This document shows positions 26,201 to 38,200 of a stretch of DNA of 64,000 nt, one piece after another (within the stretch, counting starts at the first letter, position 1; every line of letters begins with the position of its first letter). Source of the DNA: Membranipora membranacea (Eukaryota; Bryozoa; Gymnolaemata; Cheilostomatida; Membraniporidae); NCBI GenBank assembly GCA_914767715.1, contig OU612068.1, forward strand, positions 14,508,001 to 14,572,000, given 5' to 3'. A model generated the notes under the pieces. That model was not told the DNA's origin and made no database searches. It worked only from the letters and a program-made list of their open reading frames with translations. Position numbers and translations under genes: made by a program.

Positions 26201-29200
26201 CCTTGCCCTTCCACCCAGGTCAGGCTTTCCAATGGATTTTCCAGTAATCCTCGACCTGCCCACAATCTGAGAGAAAAATGGCGCAGACATTGCGGCATAG
26301 CCCCTAAGGCACCCACTATCTCAACGTCCATTCTTTTGAATGTGGTGAGTGACTATACCTTGTAATTCTAACCATTTTTTTTCTAATTAACTGTTGGATT
26401 CAGAATTACTCAGTTATGGTTATTTCATCTATCCAACTCCAAGTGCAATAGGAACTGCTTAAATTGTGTTGTGTCCACCTCAACTCCCATAACCTTATCT
26501 GGTGGATCACCTCATACTCTGATCAAAGACTGGCCTGGCCCCACCCTGTAGCCTGCTCTGTCTGGTCTATGACCAGATATTCAGGACATCGATTATAAGC
26601 GGCACTTCTTTATCAGCATTTGTGACCCAACCGGTATACAGAATACAGGATAATGCACATTCCAAAGAGATACTTCGGTGCCAAATGAAGTATTGGCGGT
26701 TGGTTGGTACGTTGACTTCCAAATGAGAAGCCATCCAAAAGCTTAGGGAAGTCTTTCCCACCAGTCTAACCAGCCTTTTGAGTCTTATGTCGGACACATT
26801 TTCATAAACCAGGGTCCTTGACCTATGTGATAAATTGGCGTCAGGGATCACATGAATCATTTACCATTTACTGTGCCTCCCATCTATTGTTCATGGTGTT
26901 GAGAGCTTTGTCCATCAATCCAGGAATATTTATGTTAATTCTCTCCCACTATCTGCCATGCTCTTGACCAGACAATCCATTTCTAGTGAACAATCATCCA
27001 TATCATATAGAAGTGGTGATTCGCATTGTCCTTATGAGCTGATTAATCATCTCTCTCTCATCGACAGTTGGACAGAGGTTGGAGAGTGATGGCAAATATT
27101 GGCTTTAGAAGGGCGTAACCCTTTTCTTTTGGATGGATATGTTTAGACTGGCCTCCAGTCTTTCTCAGACCATGTTCATCTCGAACAGCCTCACACAAGC
27201 GACTCCAATCCAATCATTGCAGCTCAGAGACAACCATGAACCACATATGATCAGTTGGGAGCTGATCTGAACTGTAAGAGCCACCGGAACTAGCTATATG
27301 AATGACAGTATCCGGGAATGGTGGTCAGATGATGCAATTGGCTTCATGCTATTTATTACTTCCAGGCAATTAGTGCCACAGGTGTCGTTTGTTAAAGTAC
27401 GATTAAGGGGGCAATTCATGACAGTTGGTTCCGGACCCCAGCGCCCTTTTTCCGCAATGCCCTGGCATAATATGCCTTCCTGTCAAATATTATTAGACAT
27501 GATTTGGTTTTTATTTGAGCAATTATTGCAAAAGGTAGCGATAGTTTCCTAAACGAAATTGACACCGGATGATACAGCAGTAATCGTTGTGAGATACTGT
27601 GCTGTGGAGGCTGGCCGCATGTGCAGCAGACATCTACACGAGCCTGGCACTAGGTAATTCATGTTGACACTAATGTCTAATGATTTGTGACAGGCTGTGC
27701 AAAGATAGAAAGATGCATGCAAATAATGATTTTTATGCATCCTGGTTCCAACTCATAAATTTTCGTACCATCATGTACCGCACTTGTGCTTACTGGCTGA
27801 GCAATGGTGTAAGGTTGGAAGCAATTGAATTGTTATGTTTGCGAGAGCAGAAACCACATATTCAAGCTGTGCCATACAGTGTCAGAATTGTTTTTGAATT
27901 TGACTAATATATCAAAGTTAAAACTTGAAAAAAATTAAAACGAGGAAGAATCAGAATATATTAGAGTAAATATGAGGAAATCTAGGGACATTGGCCAAGT
28001 CAACCAATCAATGATCACCTATATACTGTTTCAGTCTCTCTCTCTCTCTAGAAGGTAACCAGGAAAGCAATCTAATTTTAGTAATTGAATCAATGAGCCA
28101 GTAGAAAACGTTTAACCTCTGCCAGCTACGTCTCCATCATACAAAAACTTCAGAAGCGTGCCAAATATTATGAGCACAGACTGACAAATAGGCAAATTAG
28201 ACCAAGAAAACTGATAAAAACAGCCAATCTCCTGCAAGTTATACCTCACAATAAACCAGCCCAGCAAACCAACTGGAAGAATTGATTAATGGAGAGTGAC
28301 AGAGGACTGAGATCTTAATGATGTGGAAGTCAGCCAGGTGTATGACGACAATTGTTGATACGTTCAATGCTGTTAGTACTAACTCTGCCAAATCAACGAG
28401 GAAATATATATTTAGAGTTTAGATATTTTTTTATACTTTTGCACTGATATTATAATCAAAGATTGTATAACCACTAGGTGTGCAGGCATCGGTGCATTAC
28501 ACACAGCCTTTCATTTGGCATCTTGATATTATCTGAATCATGATTATTAAAACCGAGTGGTCTGTAATTTCTCACCCTGGTACGCGTCATCAGCATTTTT
28601 GGTGGACATTGGGAGGTACATTGAAAGTTAAAATAGGATATTTGATAATTTGTGCTTTAACTGATGCTAAATTTGTCTCAATATGCCTGGAAGACAGCAT
28701 AAAATATTCATTGACGCTGTTGGTACTTCTTTCAATCATCAGTTCCCAGGAATCCAACTCATAAACGTGAGCAAACTTAATAATCGCTGGTGAAAGCATA
28801 CACAAATGTTGCACTTGCCAGTGAACATTTCACCATTTGACCAGCAGTTATCTTGTCACCAGCGTTGAGGGATTGTGCACCGTGATGTTGACAATGGACT
28901 CCCGGAAATTTCCAGTATTCTCACAATAATAGCACCGAGGGAGCGTAAACAAGAAAATCTTGGTTTAAAACTCAGTTGTCAGGTCATTGAACTGAACAGG
29001 GAGACATTATAAGACATATATATAATATAAATGTCTCTCTTCAGTTCAATGACCTTTACCACTATCCCCAACCTTTACTGCTGGACTACATATATACATA
29101 AGATATACATATATAAATCAATGAACCAGGATCGCTGTGATACATGTATATATATATATGTATCACAGCGATCATGGTTCATCAATTTTGTCTAGACCCG

Positions 29201-32200
29201 AACAGCCTTGTAGTGCAGTGGTCAAGGTTGGGGACACCATCCCCCTCCTCAATGGAGTGTCAGGTATAGGAGTTAGATGCGGCTGACATATATTGTTTGG
29301 GATGACCTATGGCTGTGAGACTGTGAGATTGAATGAGAAAACATTATAAAGCCAGCCTCCCTAATTGCAAAAAAAATGGTAAACCAATATTGAGAACATT
29401 TCCATTGACGCCGGCCCAAGGCGAAATGAGCAAAATGGTACCCATTGTTTTCAAAATATTTTTTAAAAGACAATTACAGACCATCCCAATGTTAATTAGC
29501 ATTTTGTTATGCAAGGTTTCCTGGTTCTCTGTTTTGAACGATGATAATAATTGGTAATAATGTTGGACCATCCCTTGAGGGGGCAGGTTGCTGACTAAAT
29601 TCTATCGAAATCATAATAACATTAAAACATCTCAGATTCCAGCTTGTCATCATTAGCTCAGGAGGAATGACTGAGCGTTTAATGTTAGGATATTTCTGCC
29701 ATAAATTTTGCACCCTGGATTTTTTACTGTTGGACCTGCTGTTTTTTTACACGAGGTAAGTGACATCTAAATATTGACTTGTAAATTTGCAAACTTGGAG
29801 AGGTATACACCCGAGGGTGATGGGGGCTGGAATAATCAACCTTTGAAGGCTCCCCAGCCCCAGTGACATCTAAAACGTGACTTGTAAATTCGCAAACTTG
29901 TATGATACTCATTGGTTGACAGAAACCACTTTTTCAAATTCCATGGTTTTTTTTATCAGCTTCAACGACTGAGTGGATGAGCTACAATCGAGTAGATAGG
30001 CCAATCAGCTTCTGGTCTGTAATTTCCAGGAACAGGAGAGGTGAGAGAACCGCCGAGAACCAAGGACTACCAGTTAAACTTTGCCAAAGCACTTTGAATC
30101 GTCAGGAAATGGAAAAGGTCAAGTGCTATACTGAACCCAATTAACATTGATTAGTTTCCTTGATGGCCATGGTATGCTTGAAAAATAGGGGGAGTAAATT
30201 GTGCCAATTACACTTGATCAAGGAAGAAACAAGGAAATGAGTAATTTATTGAGATATTTTGCAAAAGCAAAGTTGTTGTGTCAATGGGATATGATTTTTG
30301 TTAGGTGATATCATATTATTGCTTGGGGCTACCCCACTCTCATGGTATATGATATCAGATTGACTCACTCATAATGCAACTTGGGAATTTCCTCAACCAA
30401 ATTTTTGTAGGATTATGACTCTGGCCTTGCGTTTGAAGCTGTACAGGGAAAGTCTCAAATTGCTTCCTGAGTGTAGATGTACCTGATATGTTTTGTGGTG
30501 GTGGTACAATGAGCACTGGATACAGTACAACAGTAGTGATCTGGCCAATGATGAATGATTCTATGGGTTTAAATACTGGTGTATTCTGGTTATAAAACTT
30601 GATTTCATGTGTGATGTCATTGAAGAGATAAGTAAAAGATCTATTGATATGGAATATATGTTTCTTATGCACCTCTTGGTAGCATTTGGTAGCTAAGTTT
30701 TGATTCTAATTACGGTTTTCTGGCTGTATGGTACTTAAGGGACAAGACATCCTTGAGTGTATGGTTAGGAAGTACAACAACTGTAGTTAGTAGTGTCAAC
30801 CTCCCTTTTCCGTAATAACCGCTATAAGATGAGTTTACACCATTTTGACAGGAAGGGCATACAAGCTTTCAAAGAATGAGCTAAGCTAGGATCCTTGAAG
30901 AGTAGGCCCGGAGTGAATCCATAGTTGTGTTTGTGCGTGTGAGTTCTTGCGCCCTCAGAGAATGTGAAGTGACTCACAGGGGACCCCAACTGATTAGTCA
31001 GGTCAAAAGGAAATCTCTGGTCCCTATTTTTAGTTCGATTTTATTGTGAATAATTAGTTTTTCGGGTGAGGGTGGTAGGTGGTGGATAGTCCGTATTATT
31101 CATACCAAATACCTTTGTGAAACCTAACATGAACACTAATTGCATGAATAGCGATTTGCATAATTCTTGCATATCACAGCATTTTGATAATCGGTGAGCT
31201 AGAGGGTAGGAATCAAAATGTCAAAATTCAAGATTTGATGATTAATACAGCATTTTTTTGGGATTTCAATGAAGAGTGATATTTGGCAAAATGTCATCCT
31301 TATAAGGAAAGTAGAGCGTATGACACCAGACTGGTAAGCTGATGATACAGACATAGCCTGTCGCACTGAGTTTGTTGAGACAGGCAAGGGTCAAAGTCGA
31401 GTTATGATTTTCTGAAAACTTGACTCGATTAGTTGCACTATTTGAGTGAATCGTAGCAGAATAATTTTGTTCCTGCTACTGAAAAAAACTACCGAATAAA
31501 AAGACAACCAACAACAGACAAGGAGGAATAAAAAGTCTGATGCTCTGTGGCAAGAAAATGTCCAGATAATCAAACTCCTACACACATGAAGCAGTTCAGT
31601 CAGCTCAGTCTTATTCATTAGCATAAACAAGGAGAGAGGGAGGGCTCTGCTTTATCAATATTAAGATGCATCTTTCCCCATTGCTATTCATTGTGAAAGC
31701 CAGGCCAGTTACATGGAGGTACACCAGACCCATGGGGGGGGGGGGCATCGGGCAGGGGGTAAGAATCTGGGGAGCTTATAACAGCAGGGAATTACCCTGT
31801 ATAAAGCTCAGGCCTATCCAGGCAAACACAAGCCAACATCACTTTCCCCTACATTACATTGGTTACAAAATCTCTATGCTATACTGGAGTTGGTAAAACT
31901 TTATTTGGCTATCCAGGGAGCAGCTGGGAAAAACAAGTAGGCCAAAGGTTGTTTTTACAGACTGTTTTTTCCTTTTTGCATTCCAAATTTATGAAATATA
32001 CCACCAAGCCTAATTTTCCCAGGGTAGTTAATAGCCATAGATGTTGCATTCCTTAGAATTGTATGACTGATTGCTCATTTTCTCTGGGTTTTTACCCACA
32101 GAACAACAAGTGGATTTAGAACCATCAGACTCTAGTGAATAATTAATCCTTGACTGACACATCCTGCTCAAAGCCATCCATCAATCAAAGCCACACTACC

Positions 32201-35200
32201 ATAGCTGGCACATCTACTTCACCCTCTATTGTTAATGTGATACAATGCGCTCTGAGTGACCTAAGACTTGGTTGTGTAGGCTAAATCTCAACCCTTCCCA
32301 AATCAATTATACTAGATACCGAGAAAAAGAATTTAAATTCAGGTGACCTTTCATGGGGTCATTCTAATTTGGTAAAACTGCATTCCATGAGCTGGAGACA
32401 TCCTGCTCGATTTGAAGTAGGCTGTATTTGTTTGTTACAAATAGCCTTTACATTAGTCTAAGCACAAACAGTGTGGGTCGGTGTGACCTACCATGTGGGA
32501 TGTGAGGTGTGGCTTTATTTTTCATTTTAATTAATTCATTTTAATTTCATTTGATTTCAGTTGTTTGTTTAACTTTTTAGGCGTCACAGCATCAAACACC
32601 CTCCCACAGCACCCTATGATATCACTTTCATTGAGATTTTTCTTAATCATATGACGACAGTGGCACCTCAAAGCTTTCATTTCGATATGTTAGAGACTGG
32701 CAGGACTGTCGTGTAAACCCAATTTTTGCTCTGCAGTGGCAAGCAATCTGTTTGAAATGACATGTATAATATCCATAAATTGTTATGAGTGATTTGAATT
32801 CTATTCACATCAGGTGGCATATAAAACTAACCATGACGTCATGACCGAGAATGATTGTACAGGCTCAAGGTCAATATGTAGACCTGTTCATACTTTTTAA
32901 TTTGTCACATAATATGCATAGTTGAGCTCAAGGTTATCCTGAATGTCAAGCATAATAGTTGGTTAAGTTGGTTAAAATTACAAGTTTTTGTCTCTGTCTG
33001 AAGACTGAGAAAGAAGGGTGCCTTAAGTTGCTCTCAGTTTGCAGGCAGGTCGGAGCACACCTGGGGCGTAAATTGAGCTCAGTAGTTGGTAGACTGCCAC
33101 GAGCCTGTGAGCTACCTCCTAAGCAAAACAACTGGAACGCTCACATAAAAGTGTATGCAGGGATTTTGGTTCATAACTATTCCTTTATCCCCTCGAACAA
33201 TGTCAAGCAGTAAAGATTGAAATATTTGCTAATTGTATTTGATGAATTACTTCTCATGAGGTCACAAATGTGTATATATACAGTTTTGTTTGCATGTTAG
33301 GTGTTCTCCCTGATGTGCATCATTTTGAGGGGCCTGTGTACATGTTATTACTCTTGTCAGCATGATCAAGCAATGAACTCCCTCAGAGGGAGTTCATTGG
33401 ATCAAGTATCTTATATTATTATCCCCTTCTCGTCCAATCGCAAGTGAGCCCATACCTTCCAACGATCACACCACTATAACAATAGCAATTTGAGTCTCTT
33501 TGACCAATGCTTTGACCATATGCATTGAGTCACTTAGTGAAATCTATGTGACTAATGCAGTGAGTAGTCATAATATAAATGGTATGTTATAAAACATATT
33601 ATTTGCTTACATCATAGGTATGATAAAATTGACTCAATCACATTAGAAACACAATAAGATGAGGTGTGCTGCATATCTTAATCAGAAAGAAACACAAAAA
33701 TACACTTTTGATATGCACCCTAACACGCAAAACAATAGAGTATAGAGGGCTTTAGAAGATCCATGTATGAACCAATAAAATCCCAATGTCGTAGTATCAA
33801 AGATTATAAATATTCGTAATTGGTAATCTTATCACATTTCAAACTCTATTTTGGCAATCATAATCGTAACAACCTTTCCTGTCCACGATTATATATGTAA
33901 AACGTTAGCCACAAATATGTGCCGTGGTGTCCCAAATAATATTTAGGGTGGTCTGAGTCATACTAATGAGTGTGGGTGGTATCAGTGATGAGGTACCTCA
34001 GTTCATGGTGTCATCTAGAAGTTATAGGTTTAAGCTTCTATGACCCCTATAATGACAGGCGTTAATCCTTCCCATATTTTCTAAGATGAGAGAATCAGAC
34101 TTTGGTTTTGTTCTGAACAAGATGTTATTAATTTGTCTATATGCCTTCTTTGACCCCCTTTGTCTCGCCACTAAAACTTCCCATCATAATTCATTTTTGC
34201 AAATTCATTGTTGTAATAGTCTGATTGTTATAATCCTTATGTACTGACTACTACTGAGTCATCTAAGAACTACTGTGACCTTCTGAGAAGTCCACAGCCA
34301 GCTTGTGAAAATAAACAGTTTGCTAAAATATAAGCAACTTGTTCTAGTCAATTAGAAACTGAATGCTAGAATTGTAAGTGTATTGACAAGGATTATGGCA
34401 GGAATGATTTGATGTTACACAAATCTCAAATTTTATCACAATTTTCTGAGCACGGTACTTATGCTTTGAGCAAAGCACCACAGTACCTGTACCTATTGGA
34501 GATCAGGGGGTTTCCAACAAGCTTCTTGGGAACTTAGAGGATTTCAACCCTACAAACTGCTTTGGTAGGAAATGGTCTGGGCAATAGAATCGATTTTCCT
34601 GGCATTAAAGTTTTTGGAGTCTGGGTTCTCAAAGGGTGACAACCTCAGTTATATGTCAGTAGGATTTGATTGAGCTGTACACATGAAGCCTACCTAACCG
34701 TGAGAAAATCAAGTAACAAAGATTGCGTTGCTTATCTCCTGGGGTTTATGAATGTAATCCTCTAACGCTGTTGGTTGCACTCCTGATATTGAGACGTTAC
34801 AGGAGGCATGAACGGTGGGATACCTCTAAGTTAGGGGCGCAATCAAGTATATCAAAAGAAATATGCCTCCTATTTAGGGAAGAACCAAATCATAGAAACT
34901 ATTGTTAGGGTAAAGGTGTGGGTAGACAACTCCAACTTTGACACTTTGGTGACATTTTACACCACTAGATTTGCTTATTTGCCCAACTCTTGATTAAATA
35001 ATTTTCTTTTCATCTGTCCAAAAGGCTCAACAGAGTTGGCCAGAGAACCCTAGCAGCGAAAAATGTTGCCAAAATTTGATGTAAAGTGAGGTGTATTACA
35101 ACTCTCCTTACAAATTATAAAGACCTTATTTTCACCACACCAGAATTAAGCGTTGTTAATTTTCTCCAAAAACGAGGATAGAAGATTATATATATATATG

Positions 35201-38200
35201 TGTACTAATCTTCTGCCCTAGTTTATCCTTTGGGATCTGCAGAAGATTATCATGCTATAATATTTATAATGATGCAATAATCTTCAGTTTGAAGAAGAAG
35301 GCATCTAAGTTTGCTCTTGACACCAGCAGTCCTACCTGAGGTACCAGTTGTGTGCTCCTCTTTATCAAGCTGTAGGTCACATGACAGGTCAGCTGATATA
35401 TCCACATCACTATCACTATCCTCATCATCATCATCACTGTCATTATCATCACTCTCCTCACTGTCATCTGTCATGATGTCATCGGTAGGGTCAGTGGTGA
35501 CAGGTGCACTCTTAGGTGGATTACCATTCGCCATTGTTAGAGTATCTAGAAGCATAGAAAATAATATTGTGATGAGTTAGCATTCGAATTGGGGAAAGGT
35601 GTATGGAAATACGTGGGCGGAGCTGCTGCGGGTTCTCATGGTCTTTCTTATCTAACTGCTTGTAACACTTCATTGACACTTTTTTGGCAATATAATTTCC
35701 AATATATGTCTGTTTTAACAATTTTGGGCAGCATCATATCATCTGTCAACTCTCAATGCTACAATAACTGTTTCCTCAAAATGATAAGCTTCAACAACAA
35801 ACAGCCATGTCACTTGCTGGCGCAACTCAATTTTATGGATTATACAATTTATATACAAGCAGAGAGGGGAGCAAACACTCCTGTAGGAAAATATCTGAAA
35901 TTATTTCATCATTTTTAGCTGGAGGTGCTACTACAATACACATACCCAGCCATTACATAACTCTTTTCCTTGTTGTTTGAAATTACAGACCATGTTAACA
36001 GATAAACACTGTGAATTTATAGCCAAAGATCACAAAGAGCTTGAAATTTCTAAAGAGTTGCAAGTGTTGCCCAATGATGATCTAACATACTTCCTTATAC
36101 TTACATAATGATATAATGAGACCTGCCTATTAATCAAAATAACTGATTTCCGGCAGGTCAGGTATGCCATGGAAGAGTAAATATTAGCTATGCATGTGGG
36201 TTGAGTTAAAGTTAGCTAGTATCAAATTTTGGCTAGTCAAGTAATAAGTAAAGAGGTTGACTAAGTTTAAGCTACCATTAAATTTCAACTAGCTAAATGT
36301 TAAATGTTAGCTAGCCATAAATATCACTATATCAAGTCAGCTAACAGTGCAAAGTGGTGAACATATCTTCTTGAGTATGTGATGAGGACCCTAATATTGT
36401 GAGCGTGCTCTTGTTCAAAATGCTTCGAACCTGGTCCAGGTTGCTTTAGTGGCATTCCACTATTAACAACTTCCGATCTGTTGGTGGTAGTTGATAATTG
36501 AATGCAACTTACCATATCCCAAACTAGGTTCATATATCATAGATTTTGGTGTACAACTTATATTATGTGAGCCTTAGAATTGGAGCCAGGATTTTTTGAA
36601 CAGAATGATATGTTGTACATATAGTAGTTAAAGCATAAGCACCGGAGTAATTGTGCCAACTTGTCAATAAAAAATTCAAGTCTATTCTATTCAAGGAGTT
36701 AACTCCTTGCTCCAATTACCCATGATCTCCAGTTTTACTTTACTAATGGTAAAATGATGTGTTGGGACTGGATATGAGATCCACAGACCATGTTCTTATT
36801 GTATTGGAGTTGATAAGCTCCACAAAGTTCCACAGTATAGCAGACGTTATGAACTTTAGCGTGTGCTTCTGAGGGCAAATGATGCCTCATCAAAAGAGCT
36901 TAAAGATTGTGATGCAGGAAACATGAATACAACGATATGACAAGACACGGACATCGTTTCGTCAACCACCACCAACATTACGTCAGGAAAGTACCCTGCA
37001 GGCCACAAATACACGATACCTTTGAATACATCCTGCAGCTCTTCAATAAGTGCTTTCTCATCTATAACCTCCTTGTCACCATATGGCTTATCCTCTCCTG
37101 TAGAGGATACAGGGACACCAGGCGCGCTGCCGTCACCAGGTGCTTGTAGTAGAGAGACATCTACACCCAGGTCTAGCTTGTCACCCTCGGGTACCAGGTG
37201 TTCTGTAGACCAGCCTAGCCTCATCCCTGTATTAATACTACAATACAATTCAATCCAATACGTTAGAATACAGTAAAATATATTACAATATGATAGGGGA
37301 CAGTCGTTTGTATTAGAAACAGTCTCCCTTTCATTTGAACGTATCTATAAAGCGATATCCGACTGACCAGAAGGAAAAAGCAAACTGAGCATGTGCAGGG
37401 AAAGTAACAGGATCAAGCACGAGCCAGTCTCAAATATCTGAGAGAAGAATATTGATTATTGTATCAGGGTCAAAAAAGAGAGTCAAAGGGACATGTGATA
37501 ACTGCTGGTTTTTGGTCTGTCATGTCGGTTTTAAGTATTTGCATCCTTTTCCTCTCTTTTTTAGGACATATGAGGTCAATATCTGACGTGACACGGTATA
37601 CGGTCTGATCTCTTTATATAATGATTTCCCATGACATGATGATGGCACTACCATTATAGCATGGATTCCTTTTGACAGTTGTGATGACAATTAAAAAGCT
37701 CATTGCCAAGGATCGTATCAGATAAAAATACAGTTTAAACATATTCACATGATTACCATGCTCAATCTGACACCACCAGAATCCGGTTAACCGTGCTTCA
37801 AGGTCGAAAACCTCAACCCAAGGTCAAAGACTGGTTGATTTTTCTCTGCTAACAAATGTACCAAAAGCTAGTTACCTTCATACTCAGTTAGTGAATGTTT
37901 ATTTGATCACAAGCTTCACCTAGCTCTGTCAAACAACCTGCTCGTCGTTTTTTAATTACCAGAGTGATGAGGCGTTCCAAAACTAATCGTAGATATTTTA
38001 TCATGCCGAAAACTATAACCTTAAGATTTTGGTCCAGTTTTGTGCCTTTCCGTATTCATCTTCCTAATAACTGAGAGATATGGTTCATACTTAAATTGCA
38101 ATGTGTTTTTAACACAATTACCAACATAGACTTTATGCATTCTATACCCTGAGGGATACACAACTTACAAACAGACAAGCTCATAGCTGAGCAGCAGGCT

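Larger units (their letters stand above)
24516..35335 (-). other. Second giant Dicer intron (10,820 bp), repeats and foldbacks only
   Basis: The intron lies between exons 23 and 24. It contains G-rich repeat copies (near 25425 and 31722), SINE-related pieces (near 26230 and 33030), two pre-miRNA-sized hairpins (28981-29055, 29121-29182) and a palindrome with 7-bp direct repeats (33364-33406). A small foldback with arms agaagatta and taatcttct lies near 35188-35218. No exon or gene was recognised in the remainder. Confidence 0.75.
35546..37019 (-). other. Dicer intron between exons 22 and 23
   Basis: This 1.5-kb intron carries a dispersed repeat (36183-36300) and an 18-nt perfect palindrome caaggagttaactccttg (36692-36709). 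No gene was seen. Confidence 0.7.

Noticed and set aside
26099-26860. Minus-strand ORFs with a phrase resembling the C-terminal VGALG segment of LINE reverse transcriptases
   Set aside because: The resemblance is a few residues, frames are broken, no RT motif (YxDD) is seen, and 26230-26350 aligns better with the SINE tail in the opposite orientation.
28981-29240. CRISPR-like or phage-type repeats
   Set aside because: The repeats are inverted and not regularly spaced, and all surrounding genes are eukaryotic with spliceosomal introns.
30355-30672. 105-codon minus-strand ORF in the second giant intron
   Set aside because: No recognisable motif, and no splice sites connect it in phase with Dicer exons 23 and 24, which already join each other.
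35401-35470. ATC/GAT microsatellite
   Set aside because: It is the acidic Asp/Ser/Glu tract of Dicer exon 23, in frame with correct splice borders; listed as coding.
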